A stretch of 64,000 bases of DNA from Oryzias latipes (lineage: Eukaryota > Chordata > Actinopteri > Beloniformes > Adrianichthyidae). The position numbers and the translations under genes are program-made. Location: assembly GCF_002234675.1 (NCBI RefSeq), contig NC_019868.2, positions 19,686,743 to 19,750,742 on the forward strand, written 5' to 3'. Position 1 is the first letter of the stretch, and every line of letters begins with the position of its first letter. Below the pieces are notes generated by a model. The model was not told the DNA's origin and did not search any database. It was given only the letters and a program-made list of their open reading frames with translations. This document shows, in pieces, positions 1 through 12,421 of this stretch.

Positions 1-879
1 CAAACTTCTTAAAGTCTACAACATTTGTTATCCAAATATATTCCTGTTCCAGCTACAAGATTTGAAAAACTGGTATTCAGTTGTCATAAAACAAACCTAT
101 TTGATATGCTATTAACTCACTGATGATTACAGGGAAAAATTGTATCCATGAACATAGATATTTAAAGTTTAACCCAAACGTGTTTGCTTTTTATGAAGAA
201 TACTGCTTTAAAGTTTCTGAAAAGGAAAACTGCTGTGAAACTATTAGAAATCATTGAAAAACTGAACCTAATGAAGCCTAAATTCCATCCTAAATGAGAA
301 GAGATGAAAGAAAGACATGATTTTTTTATTTCATTTATTTCTTGTTATTCTATTACCTTTAATTTTTTTATACTTTTGTTAGGATTCCTACTTTTTCACG
401 ATTGTTGTTTCAAGATTGCAAAACTTTTAATTCAACAACTTCAGAACGGCTGCCATTGATAATGGCGAATCCCTGCTTGACAGGACCACCTAGTGTTAAA
501 ATTCGGAAGTACACTAAAACTCCCAATAAACCAAGAAACATTATTTTCGTTCCCTTTTTTCAGGGATAGTAGAGCTACTGTGTAACTCTCTTTTGGATTA
601 AAACAATTCTGGTAGTGCCAGAAATGTGCTAAAAATTCTGTATTATCAATAAAAAGGCAGCTAAGAAGGTACAAACCATTTAATTAAAGAAGCAAATACT
701 TTTGCATGAACAACCCACAGTATGTTGTCATCACTTTAATGCTACACTTTCACTTCTTAAATTTTTCACACAAAGAAGTAGAGTAAGGAGGAATTTTTAT
801 CCTACGTATTAAAAGTATTTGTCATTTATGGATATCAAATGTCTGGAGAAGATAATGTGACAATCCAGCTGTGTGTCAC
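1..879. other. Sequence downstream of pdgfrl
   Basis: AT-rich sequence with no recognisable exon. It probably includes the pdgfrl 3' UTR, since the minus strand reads AATAAA at 325-330, but no poly(A) site can be assigned with confidence. Confidence 0.4.
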
Positions 880-3745
880 TCAAGATCTATTGGTTTTGTC
901 TTTAGTAACAACTTTAACAGTTGTGGATGCAGATTTGGTTCCTTGCAGGTTCCCAGCAGTGCAGGTGTATGTTCCTTGATCCACATCTCTCACTTCATCC
1001 ACCAGGAGAACCGATTGAGATTGCTGCTGCTGGGCAGATCCTTGGCTGACTGCAGTGACACTCTCCTGTGTGTAGAGAGGCCTCCCAATCTGCAAACAGA
1101 GCAGAAAAGCATGGAAGACATCACTTGCTGTGTGGTAACATTCTCTTTGTGGCAAAATTTCATTTTCAGATGGACACAAAGGGAAAGTCAAAGAGTTCAC
1201 GGACCAAAACAACAAATGTATATTTGCCACTTCCGACTCACTTTAGCTTCCACCAAACATCTAAACTAATAGCATATCAGGCTTGATTACTCAATATCAT
1301 ATTTTAAGCTTTGATGAAGAGAAATCTGATCCACAAACAAACAGCTTATATAGGAATGAAACCGGATGTTCAATTGTCACATATTGTACTATTTTTTACA
1401 GTCAGAATCTCGTCGGACATATGTTATTGCTTTGTGACACACAAGTAGCCTTATACTAAAACTTTAATGTTTTTGTGGCATTTTTCTCATAATGGTAGAC
1501 ATATGTATATGGAAATTTAAGCTTAAAATGCCCATTTTTGACATAGAACATACAATGGGCAGGCCACAAGCTCCCTGCTCCACTCCATTCTGACGCGTCC
1601 ACTTGGAGAGAAATGGATCCATGTGCGTCTTTGTTTTCCTCGTCTGAGCTGGCATCTGGCTCAAAACTGTACAGCTGGTTAGCTCCAATATTGCTCACCA
1701 TTTTTGTTGCACTGATAATTTTAGATTTGGGTTGTGGGAGGCTGTGTAAACAAATGGATAACAACAGTCCCACCCACAACTCAGAGGTGAAGTTCTAATG
1801 AGCTCATGCTGCTCTGCAGAAACTATGTCCTAGAAAATGACCCAGTTTTTTTTAAACTTTGGTACTAAAAGGACCACTGCGATGGCTTTTAAAACAGATC
1901 AAAAGATAATTGGATTGGGAATGTAACTTGGCTAAACATTCAGTGGACTGCTTTTTGGATACTATTGGGTGATAAAAGCTTTCCAATGGAAATGATTTAT
2001 GGAGGAATAACCTGCTGTCCCGGATATTCCCAGTTGAACTCTACCACCACATCCTGTTCTCCAATCACAGTGCAACTGATCTGGAGGTTTCCACCAACAG
2101 ACAAAGAGGTGGATGATGCCTGAATGACTGGAGCAGGTGGAGCCAGAGGATCTAAGAAGAAAGATAAAACATCAGTGGGCAAAAATTTCCTGATCTGATA
2201 AAAATGAAAGAAGTCAACGGAACGATTTAACTACCCACAGTGAAGTTTTATTTAAAATTTGCTTTTAAAGACACATGTTCTGAAGCGGAATATCTAAAAA
2301 TTTAGCAGAAGTTGCAGATTTTCTTCCTGGAAAGCTAAAAGAAAATTGAAGGTTGTTTTACATCACATATAGAATTACAACTTAAAAGAACACATGCATT
2401 CAAAAAACTTCACATTCAGCCTGTTTAACATTCTTGTTGTTGAATTTGTGGCCTCTGGGAGGCCCTGTGTTTTACTCACAGTTAACATAGATGAGCATGT
2501 ACTTAGTAGAGCTCTGCCTCAGGCTGCCCAAACTGGCCACACAGAACAATTCTCCTGCATGATGAGGCTGGGGCCGATGGATGGTGAAACCCTTCTTGAC
2601 ATCAAAGGAGATCTCACTCCCGTCCACAGTGACTTCAACAGGCGGGAACTCCCGCTGGAGAGTCACTTTCGCCTCAGGTGATGTGACCTGACAGGGCAGG
2701 ACTGTCGGCCAGTTGGTTCTCATTTGGATCACCTCATAGTAATCACTTGTTGGCACAAATAGCTCTTGTGGATCTTATTGCAGAAAAAAGAGATGACAGA
2801 GTATTGATAAGATTGTTTGAACAGGATTCCTATCAAGATGGTTGCAAATTAGAAGTGTTTCAGAGATTTGCAAGTGTAAGCACCCATACATTTTACTCAT
2901 CATACCCTGAAAGAAAACAAAGACCTTGACTGCCTTGTTGTAGTCCCTCCTGCAGTCTGTGTTCTTGCAGTACATGGGATAGCAGGTGTATTCTCCTGTG
3001 TCTGCACCTGTGCTGTTGATTAGCATCAGGACCCCATAGCGCTCGTGTTGGACAATCCTAAGGAACCAGAGAAAAGCAAAGACAAACAAACAGCTGTCAC
3101 AAATGTCTTATCACTCTGCATAATAAAGGTTTATTTCCAGCACAGCTTACTTAAGTCTTCCATCGTCATCCTCCTCCAAGTAAGGAGGGACCCCCCACTG
3201 TACAGGTTTGCCCCTGCACCTTAGCTCCAAAACGCTTCCAGCCTGGACAGTTATGGTTTCTCCAACCTTCCTGAATTTACCTCTGCTCAGCACCTTTATG
3301 TGCCAGGTGTGAAACAGGAGATCTACCTCAAAAAATGCACCAGGCAACATCAAACACAATGACATAGTGTGGTAAAAAGTTACAGTGATCTACCTGCGTG
3401 AGTGAGGTTTGTGCCGTAGCTGCGGGTTTAGCTTTTGTGTTGCTTTTGGCGGCTGCAGCTTTATTTGTTGATCTTCCAGGTTTGGGTTTGCTCTGCTTTA
3501 CTGTCCTCCCCACAGAGGCCCTCTGTTCTTGGGCAGCTTTCACTTTGCAGAGGCACATCACAAAATTTAAAATATCACTGCTTCATGCAAGAAAGTTTAG
3601 AAAGCACATTAGCTGCTGGAGGGAGAACGTAAATGTGAAACACGGCTGAATTAAGGCACTTACCTAATTCAAAGATTAGACCACAAACAAGGACAGAGAT
3701 TAGCACCAGCCTCCACCTCAACCCTGGTATGTTCTCCAAAGGCAT
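880..3745 (-). CDS. pdgfrl: Platelet-derived growth factor receptor-like protein (secreted, three Ig domains)
   Basis: Seven coding exons on the minus strand: 3664-3745, 3394-3542, 3151-3326, 2906-3057, 2480-2773, 2012-2151, 880-1089. All junctions keep phase and give 400 residues; the human protein is 375. The start at 3745 precedes a hydrophobic signal-like segment (residues about 10-25). Residues about 30-75 are a Lys/Ala/Pro-rich linker, as in the human protein. Three Ig-like domains follow, each with its cysteine pair: VLELRC to GEYTCYP, VLPCQV to GELFCVAS, and ISCTV to GTYTCTAG. The C-terminal TCTAGNLQGT matches human TCTAQNLQGQ. There is no transmembrane or kinase segment, so it is a secreted relative of PDGF receptor ectodomains; in man it is a candidate tumour suppressor. 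It lies in tandem downstream of slc7a2, as in man. Identification is by recalled protein similarity. Confidence 0.93.
1440..1927 (-). mobile_element. TTAA-type MITE-like repeat, copy 1, in the last pdgfrl intron
   Basis: Homologous along its length to the better preserved copy at 28435-29041. Shared blocks include the GGCATTTTTCTCATAATG-like left part, the CTATGTCCTAGAAAA motif near 1825, and AAAGGACCACTG near 1868. The right end (GGATTGGGAATGTAA) is a decayed version of the terminal repeat. On the minus strand it carries an open stretch of about 80 codons with the motif YSFEPDASSDEE, the best preserved copy of the coding fragment in this family. It lies in the pdgfrl intron 1090-2011. Confidence 0.7.
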
Positions 3746-4379
3746 GACTGATCTCTGGATTATCAAAGCAGAGAGTGGATTTTCTTGTGCCTGCAGTTCA
3801 ACCCAGAGCACACTTCACTAAAAGGAAGGCAAAGCAAAAGTAAAGTAGAGACAGGAGATGAAAACAGAGCTTGCACATTGAAAAGTCAGCTGTTTACCAG
3901 AAACACACAAATTCCTTCTTCTGAGAGTCGCATTAGGACCTCAAATTCCACTGGAGTGGCTCAATAGATGCTTTCAAGCTTGATCAGACCAATGAGGACC
4001 CAGAGACTGAGGCCCCTCCAACTGGAATCGCATTAAACTGTTTGCTTTGCTCCTGGAGTGGAAGCGTGCCGTGGCAGCATGAGTCTGGCTCTCTCAAAGC
4101 CTGTGGCATGTCAAGAAAAGCATTTGGTACTCAATAAACCCTGGTTTAAAAAAGAAATTAGATCATATTAAAAAAAGAAAATGCATTTCTTGGCTTTGTT
4201 AACTGTTTTTCAAACAAAATTAGGGGTAAATATGTATTTTTGGGGCAATCATTTGTTTACCTGTTTTTTGTTGTTGTAATTACTATGAAAGGCACAAGTT
4301 AAAAAGGAGCAAGTGACAGATTAGTTTAGAATAATAATGGAGACATTTTTATTTAGAAATTTCTTAATTGTGTTTATTT
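3746..4379. other. pdgfrl upstream flank
   Basis: Presumed 5' UTR and promoter side of pdgfrl. The exon 1 reading frame is open upstream to about 3811 without another ATG, so the 5' UTR probably begins here. No TATA box or CpG-rich promoter is evident, and nothing else was recognised. Confidence 0.35.
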
Positions 4380-4742
4380 ATGGGCGACAGTGGCTCAGGT
4401 GGTTGAGCAGGTCGTCCAATGACCGAAGGGTTGGCGGTTCGATCCCCGCTCCCACCAGCCAAGTGTTGTTGTGTCCTTGGGCAAGACACTTCACCCTCCT
4501 TGCCTCCAGTGTGGCTCCACTGGTGTGTGAATGAGCATGAATGCTCCCGGTGATGGTCAGAGGGGCCGTAGGCGCGAAATGGCAGCCACGCCTCTGTCAG
4601 TCTGCCCCAGGGCAGCTGTGGCTACAACCATAGCTTACCGTCAAGTATGAATGAGGAGTGATTGAATAATGGACACACTGTAAGCGCTTTGAGTGTCTTG
4701 AAAAGCGCAGATAAATCTAATCCATTATTATTATTATTATTT
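4380..4742 (+). repeat. tRNA-derived SINE with L2-type tail
   Basis: The head is tRNA-like: a box A-like GTGGCTCAGGTGG near 4389 and a canonical box B GGTTCGATCCC near 4436. The body follows. The 3' part contains AAGCGCTTTGAGTGTCTTG and AAAGCGC, typical of the LINE-derived tails of fish SINEs, and ends in an ATT repeat at 4727-4740. Target duplications cannot be resolved because the tail and the flank are both TTATT-like. It is a SINE, not a tRNA gene: the region has no tRNA-length cloverleaf and is followed by a long body. Confidence 0.8.
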
Positions 4743-6373
4743 ACATTCAACAAATACTGTATTTTGTTGGGATATCTGAAGTTATTTATGCTGTTAATAG
4801 TGGACATGTGTCTTGGTACCCTAAAACCTTAGATTGGATGAGTTAAACTAAGAGAAAACTATCCAACCTTACCGGATTTTAGAAAAAAATGACCCAAACA
4901 TATCAGAAATAGTTTAAGGTGGGAATTTGATTTTTGCTGAGAAAAAACAAATCTGGTGCAGTTTATTGTAGAACATGTACACAGACTGGATCCATGAAAT
5001 CTGTCATTTTCATCCATAATTATTGTTAAAGGTGAACGCTGACTGAATATGACTCAAAAATATCAGCCACTCATTGGCCCAGTTCAGTGTTTCTTCAGGG
5101 GAAGTGAGGGTTTCAGCAGTTTTCAAACCACAAAGTCTTAAAGTTAACCCTGACGATCTTCAAGCTTAATTATTTACAGAGATCACATAAATATGGTCTA
5201 ATTCCAATAATTAGTTCCTCCGTAATTTCATAAATGAAAAAAGTTAGAACTGTAAAAGGTTTGCTCCAAAGAAAACTTTGAATGAGGTTTTGGAAAAGGC
5301 ACATCGTGATAGAACTGAAATAAATAGAATTGTTTTTAACATTTTCCAGGTAAAGTATAATCTTTTCAAGGTCATGTAAAGAAATCTGCAAGGTATCAAC
5401 TGACAGGGTGCCAAAGCTACAAAGACAACAAACATAGCTGTTTACATTCACAAATGAAAGTAGAGCTCAACCTGGTCAAAATAGTGCAAAAGATGCACTT
5501 TTGTTCAAGTTCCAAACTTGATTTGTTCAATGGTAATAAAATAAGCCCTTCTTTTGAAGTTAGAAGAAAAAAATACCACACAAAAGCTGCCCTAAGGGTC
5601 TCCCTTTGTTCCTCTTGAGCTGTTGTTCGTGATCCTCATTACTTAAACTCCGTTTTGATCAGGCCTGTAGCCTTTTATTTTCTTACTTTCAGCCAAATAA
5701 AACAGTCTTTTATTTAATTAAGGAATGCTCAAAATAATACAGTTTTTTACACATACAGAGTCCATTTTAAGTTTAGAAACAAAAACAAATGTGTTACACT
5801 TCATTTTACACAAAGGAGATTTATGTACATTGTGCAACAGCTTTAGTCTAATGCTAAATCTCAAGAAAAGGTAAAGAAATTTGACCATTGAAACATTTCT
5901 TGAATTGAAATAAATGCATCGATTTAATATTTATATTATTTTAATCAGTAATTTATCTTATTACATTAAAAAAAGTTTAGTGAAGCTGCACATTACAAAA
6001 TACAAATCCGATTTCAGGGCTTCTTTTAAGTGTTTTATAAAAAGTGCATGCCTATTTGTTTTGGCTTTTAACAGATGTATTGGAGAAATATAATGCCCTT
6101 TTTGTACAACATTTAACATGTGCAAAGTCATTCAACGCTTTTATTTTGAATAAGGTCACATTAGGACATAAAAAAGTGTGAGTGTTTAAAACAAAATAAA
6201 AAACATCACAAAAAGTATGGCAAGATATCTACACTTCAGCACCGTGCATTAGTCTCTAAATCCTGGTAACTCCAGATAAAACCCAGTACTGGTGCATGTA
6301 AAACTGAAGTGACACATTTGAAGAAGCGCCTCGCTGTAACACTTCAGCTTATGTGGCCTTTCTTCATTTGAGC
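4743..6373. other. pdgfrl-slc7a2 interval, including probable slc7a2 3' UTR
   Basis: AT-rich sequence without a recognisable gene. The part next to 6374 is presumably the slc7a2 3' UTR: TTTATT (minus AATAAA) occurs near 6139-6145 and again further left, but the true end of the transcript cannot be chosen from sequence alone. Confidence 0.35.
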
Positions 6374-9300
6374 TTAAAACTTCTCTTCTTTGATGATGTC
6401 TGTTTTGTTGCTGACTGTTTCGATCTCCTTGTCGGCCTTGAGGCGCTTTCTCTGAACGCTGCAACGGATTCCGTAACCAAAGTAGATAACCAGCCCTGCG
6501 AGGAGAAAAGGATGGTCATCACTGTTCAGCAAAAACAAATCCACGAAGACCTTTAAACCTCTTTAGCTGAAACATGCCATTACCAACTAACATCCAGATA
6601 GCGTATCGCAACCAGGTCGCTCCGCCCAACTGAACCATCAGGTAAACATTGATGAGTGTACTCACTAAAGGCAGAACAGGAAGTAAGGGCACCTATAATA
6701 ATTAGAATAAAACATTAATGCACTTTTTTTTACCAGATTAAACTTAATTAGGCATAGTGCTTTAAATGTTCTAACCATGAACGTTGCCTTGGTGGGATTT
6801 TGTGGTTGTCTCCATATGAGCAGCAGGATGACAAGCAGGGCCAGGGAGAAAACACAGACAAGCACAATGCTCCATGCTTCTAGATTGGCAATGGCATCAA
6901 TAGCTTGAGTGAGGATGAGGCACAATGCCAATACAAACACGGCTATGGAGACACAAAAGATAAACAAGACAGATCAGTCTGTGACTCAGAGTTAAACTCT
7001 GTATCACTAAGTTACAGATGGTCAAGAATTCTACTAAAAATGTCCCCTTTTACCAGAAATTACAGTCAAGATTGTGACTGTTTTTGACGTTATGTTGGTG
7101 GGAGAAGATGGAGGCTTCAACAAGTTGAACTTGGATTCTGATTCTTTCATCTGAAGTTTGGCATCTTCACTTGAACCCACTTGGTACCTTTATCATACAG
7201 ATAAATGGCATGCTTCATTTGCACAAGTCCATGGTGTAGGTCTTTTGTGGATACTAAATGGATATACATACCTCAGTATTAGGATGCATATTGCCACAAG
7301 TGTATAAGCAAATAGAGTTCCGATGGACATCATCTCCACCAAGGCCTCCAGGTCAAACAGGAGAGCCATGATGGCTGCAGATACATAAAAGAACAGGGAA
7401 CAGAGTCTATTAAATCCATGAGCTTCACCACAGAACTGTTTAAAAAAAAAGCAGAAGTTTCCATACCTGCTACTACTCCTGATGCTATGGTTGCTATGGC
7501 AGGACTGCCTTTTGCTGTGACTTTAGTCAAAGGCTGAAAGAGCAATCCATCTCTCGCCATGGCAAACAGCACCCGCGGCATCGGGAACATGGAACCAAGA
7601 AGGCTGGAAATGCAAAGTACATAAGGATTAGACAAAAGCATTTCATCAGTTGACAATACTTTGATAAACTTACTCCATCTGAGCCCTGTGTACTGCCACT
7701 TGAGTACCTCAAGGTTTTAAACATGGGCACTTCTTTTTTTACTGTGTCTAAAATCAACTCCCTGCAAATGTGGACTCTTTTTTTGCCATTTATGCAGATA
7801 ACACTAAAATGCATAGGTCCCTCAAAAGAAATTAAAGACTAAAGATTAAATTTGACAGGACTTAAATAGAAATGAAATTAATATTTCCCATTGCACTATT
7901 ATAGAAGTGACACCTCTAAATTTAATCTTGAGATAGGACATTTTTTATGTCAGCAAACAAAAGATCAAATAGCAAATCTGGGTGTGTGACAGGAGAGGGA
8001 AATTACATTTAACGTGCAAATCAGTGGCAGTAAAGTTAAGCATATTGAATTGACATAAATGACGCTGACCTCTGTACCCCAACGGTGCCCAACAGTAGCT
8101 GGGATATGCTCCAACAACCCCGCCACCCCTGGAGGGATTAACCAGGTTTGGAAGATGGAGGATGGATAAAGCAAAATGATGTATTTGTCTGCGTTATTTC
8201 TGTTAATTTGCCTGTATGTTGCCCCATTTTACAAATAAAGTTCATTAACTGGTCCTGTCGCCTTAAAACAAGCTTTTGTTTTGACCATTTTTATGAAATT
8301 TAAAACAGCAAACCTTCTTTTTAAGTTTTATTAATCATTTTTCTTTCTGTTTTAAATACTTAACTTCTAACAGTATTTTTTTGGTTGGCCCTGAAATACA
8401 CTGTTATTAGGACAGTTATTAGTTGACAGTTTTTTTTTCATTAAGCTCTCCAATCAAGCTTCACAAAAGCTGACCTGAAACTTTCTCTGAAACAGGTGAT
8501 TAATTAAAAGTGCTTAAAAAGCAAAAACATTTTCCTGTCAGCCAGTAAAGCCCCCTGTTTTTGCACGATTAGATAAAGTTGCTCTGGCAACTTTGCCCTT
8601 CTTGACTTTTTGACCCATGACTTCAATGCAAGTTGGTAACTAATTTTTTCAAGTTAATGATCACATAGTACATGATTTAGAAAGAAAAAGGAGTGAGGGG
8701 TATTTCTTGATGTAGTTTAAAGCCTTATACATGAGGGAGGGGATTTTTAGATATGGTATTTCTTCTGAAAAGGTTTCTTGTTCCAAGGAAGAGCAGAGGT
8801 TAAGCTGTCATTTACCTGGTGGACAGGGCACACAAAGATCCCACCGCCACAACATATTTGGCAGGACCCCAACCGACATATTCAAAGGCCACGGGCAGGG
8901 GACTCTTTTCATTCAGCATGTAATAGGGCATCATCAGGGTGAGGGCAGCAGAGACAGCAAAGTAGGCCAGAAAGCAGATCAAAAGTGAGGCTACGATGCC
9001 CACAGGGACAGACTTCTGAGGGTTTTTCACTTCCTCACCTGCAAGACAATATCAAAAGGTCACAGATGGATTTCTAAACAGAAACTTGCAGATTAATGTC
9101 ATGGCCTGTCATTGACTTTGGTTTTCTCCATTTTCCCCTCTCATGCAGATTCCACTCACTACCTAATAACACTCATTTGTTCCACCCGTGATCCATAAAT
9201 CTGACAGTTCCCCACACTCTGAGCCAGTTTATTATGCCTTAGATCAGTGTTTTTCAACCAGTGTGGCGCGGCACACTAGTGTGCCGTGGGAGATGGTCAA

Positions 9301-12300
9301 GTGCGCCGTGGAGAAATTGCCCTCATTAACTGATCTAAAAACATTTTCCATCTCCAGGAAATCAGCTCTTTGTTCATCCAAACAGGCCCGGATAAAACAC
9401 TGAATAGTTAGGAATATAAAAGATCTTAAAATTACTTTTTCTTTGTGTTTATTTAATTCTATTAAAGAAATTTTGATAAGAATCACGGTACCGCGATTTA
9501 CCTGCAGCTATGACAGTTTGCGGAAAAGTCCCGTCCCTTTAACTGTCTCCACCAATCATTCTTGAAGGCTTAATCACATGTCATCACTCTGACCAATCAG
9601 AAGTGCTTAAAGTCTTCACTTCCTTGTTCTTAATTCTGCTGATAAAGTCGCTCAGTTCTAACAAAAATACCAGCTAAAGCTCTTCTTTAGCGGTGTAGCT
9701 TTCCACAGAGTCCGGTGTCAGACCGTGAAACAAGTGGACAATACAATGAAGCTCAGAGACGCGAGTCTTTCTGCAAGTTTTCGGCAGTTTTCACACTCCA
9801 TCTCCCATGATGCATTGGCTTAAAGAGCCAGTGTCCCAGCGCACAATGAGTTGTCCTTGCGAAAGGCCTTGAAACCACAACAAACAAACAGTTTCTAAAT
9901 TTTCTAATTTAACTTTCATTTCATCTCTTAGAAAAAACAGCCGCAACTTCCTGCTTTTCCGGCCACAATTATCACAAAAATGCACGTGAGATTGCAGGGG
10001 GGGGGGGGGGGGGGCTGTCGATCAATACAGACCATGAATTTCTGTTTTTTTTTTTTTTTTTTGGATGCTGGTGTGCCGCGGGATTTTTGTCAAGGTTAAA
10101 GTGTGCCGTGGCTCAAAAAAGGTTGAAAAACACTGCCTTAGATCATGGTCCAGTAGTTCATAGTTTGAAAAGGTTTCGCCTGAAGTTTTGACTTGTTTGC
10201 TTACAATTTAGTCTGTCTTCTTAGTCTATTGTTTTTACAAAGTTTGGACTCTGAATCACAGACTATAGAGTTCTTCTCCCTTGGATTATTCATGCATGAA
10301 TTTCAGCCTCTGACTCTGGATTTCTGTCACTACTTTTCTCCCCGCCTTGACTTGAGCTGCTGAGGAAGCTCAGATTTCCCTCTAGTCTTCTGACATCTCT
10401 CCCATGTGTTTCTTCTCCAGCAGGACCTTCAACTCTTATTACAAAATTGTTCTCAGCTTTAGAAGTAACAGGATGATCTTTGGTCTGGACATTTATTTTC
10501 TGCTGGGTTCAGGCTCCCCTGTTCCACTGGTGGTGCAGACAACCATCTTGAGATCTCCTATCAAAATTAGTGTATTCCTTCATGTGTGTGCATTTAGTGG
10601 AGGTTGTCCTTCTCAGAAGACAGAGGTGGAGAAATTGTTTAAAGCCACAACAGCCTGGGGAGAATTACCAGAGGATTTTTCCAGATTGCAAATATTTTAT
10701 TTTTTCACTAGTTGCCCAGTTAGAGATGCCTTATTGACAGATCTCCAAGATACCAGAACCTCAAAGAAAGAATCGTTTTCCCACCTTGTTCATTTAGAGT
10801 TGCTGTTTAATGAGGTCATACTTTGACACATTGAAGAATGGCCTCTTCATCCTTCAATTTGTGAAAAGATTATTGATTATTTCCTCGGACGATATCTCTT
10901 TTGTCCTACCTGTTGTAGCGATGCAATCAAATCCAACAAAAGCATAGAAACATGTTGCTGCTCCAGCCAGAGTTCCATTAAAGCCATAAGGAAAAAATCC
11001 ACCGACTCCAAAGACACTGGTCACGTTGATGGTGGAGCTCAAGTTTCTGCATGGGTGAAGAAGTATTACCTCACAGTTATTTTCTCTGAAATAATCTGAA
11101 GACCATTATTGATGTTTTTTTTTTAAATTAATGCTCGATAGAATTCTGTGCACAAATAGAAGGAGGGATTTACTTCTCTTCTGCAGTAGCGTTCAACAGA
11201 GCTTCTTCACTGATGTACCAGTTGTCGATGTTTCCCTTTATGAATCCAGAAATGGTCACAAACAACAGCACCAGGATGTTGATTGCTGTGAAGATCTTGT
11301 TAATGGTGGTCGACTCCTTCACTCCAAATGCCAGAACCCCTTTAAGTTCAAAGCAGTGAATGTATTCATAATGGGACCGCATCTTCTGTCACCACATTAA
11401 CAAAACCAGTTTTTACCTGAGAGAAGCAGGATGAGAGCCGCAGCAAAGAAATCTGGGTAAGGGGCTAATCCAGGCAGGCCCATAGAGGCATTTTCCTCAA
11501 AATATTTAGATATGACCCCCCCAATGAGGTCATCAAATGTCCCGCTCCACGCCAGTGCGACACTGGATGTTCCTGGTTAAAGACATGTAATACTTTTGTC
11601 AGGACAAATAACAAAGAAAAAAAAAAAAGCCACCCTATTTCAAGTATTTTATTTCTGCTGCTTTAAGGGCTTAATATATTCTGGCTGTGGAGTAAGAATG
11701 AAAGAAAAATCTAAGAGAAAAAACATTTTTTGCATCTTTTTAATTATTTGTCATAAAACAATTTATTTTAAAACCTGCTTCCACAGCAGCTGAAGTTCAA
11801 AAAGGTGTAATAAACACCCTCGACCTGATAGTTGATCATTTATGAGTTTAAAGGTCCATGAAAAGATTAACAGACTGTTAAAGCAACCAAATTAACCAAG
11901 TGACACAAAACAGTTTTGCAAAAACACAAACAAATGTCTGATTTAAAAGAAATTTAGAAAGGTTCTTCACCTTATAATAAAACAATTTCAACATTAAGTT
12001 TGTTAAATTAAAAATAAGTAACCTAAATAAAAAGCAAAACAATTGTATCATGCTTGCCTATGACATAGGAGAGTAGCAGATTCCAGCCGGTAATGAAAGC
12101 CAGGAGCTCTCCAACAGTCACATAACTGTACAGGTAAGCTGAGCCCGTTTTGGGAACGCGGGATCCGAACTCTGCATAGCACAAGCCAGCAAATATGGAT
12201 GCCAGTGCTGCTATGAAGAAAGAGATGATGATGCTGGGTCCAGCAGTGTCCCTGGCCACCTCTCCAGAGAGGACGTACACTCCGGCCCCCAGGGTGCTGC

Positions 12301-12421
12301 CCACACCGAGCGCCACCAGGTCCAGAGTGGTCAGGCATCGGTTAAAGGTGGACTGCTCCCCATCAGGTTCAATGGGCTTCCTCCGAGACAGGCTCACCAG
12401 AAAGGACTTCACCCACGACAT
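6374..12421 (-). CDS. slc7a2: Cationic amino acid transporter 2 (CAT-2), 605 aa
   Basis: Eleven coding exons: 12058-12421, 11417-11572, 11174-11339, 10910-11046, 8816-9038, 7467-7603, 7272-7374, 7054-7187, 6776-6942, 6584-6692, 6374-6495. All phases agree and give 605 residues (human about 658, with a longer cytoplasmic loop and tail). The product is a multi-pass plasma membrane transporter for arginine, lysine and ornithine. Diagnostic blocks are [70 protein letters not shown] and [11 protein letters not shown]7A2 is favoured over SLC7A1/3 by [22 protein letters not shown] and the pdgfrl neighbour. Exon 7467-7603 reads [10 protein letters not shown], the CAT-2A form. The first coding intron has a GC donor. 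The start at 12421 lies 4 nt after a good acceptor, so at least one upstream non-coding exon is expected. Confidence 0.93.
8058..8168 (+). repeat. Short retroelement 3'-tail remnant
   Basis: The string running from CTCTGTACCCCAACGG through GCTGGGATATGCTCCAACAA to a GGAGGATGGATAA tail is the usual 3' end of a common fish non-LTR retroelement or SINE. It lies in the slc7a2 intron 7604-8815. The rest of that 1.2-kb intron shows nothing recognisable. Confidence 0.6.
9245..10135. mobile_element. hAT-like non-autonomous DNA transposon with perfect 8-bp target duplication
   Basis: The left end starts CAGTGTTTTTCAACC and the right end is GGTTGAAAAACACTG, a perfect 15-bp terminal inverted repeat. Both ends continue with GTGTGCCGCGG/GTGTGCCGTGG-type subterminal repeats. 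The flanks 9237-9244 and 10136-10143 are both CCTTAGAT, the 8-bp duplication of hAT transposons. The 891-bp interior has no transposase-like frame. It contains a G run near 9998-10014 and a T run near 10047-10062. It lies in the slc7a2 intron 9039-10909. Confidence 0.9.
11045..12057. other. slc7a2 introns between exons 1, 2 and 3
   Basis: Intron 11573-12057 starts on the minus strand with GCAAGC instead of GT and ends in AACCAG. The shorter introns 11340-11416 and 11047-11173 are ordinary GT-AG introns. No repeat or regulatory element was recognised in them. Confidence 0.5.

Noticed and set aside
871-1269. 132-codon plus-strand frame at the left end
   Set aside because: Antisense to the last pdgfrl exon; no similarity of its own.
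3394-3542. Histone H1-like Lys/Ala-rich peptide as a separate small gene
   Set aside because: It is exon 2 of pdgfrl: splice sites and phases join it to the signal exon and Ig exons, and human PDGFRL has a similar basic linker.
4381-4455. Possible tRNA gene (box A/B-like sequence)
   Set aside because: Followed by a long SINE body and an ATT tail; it is the head of a SINE.
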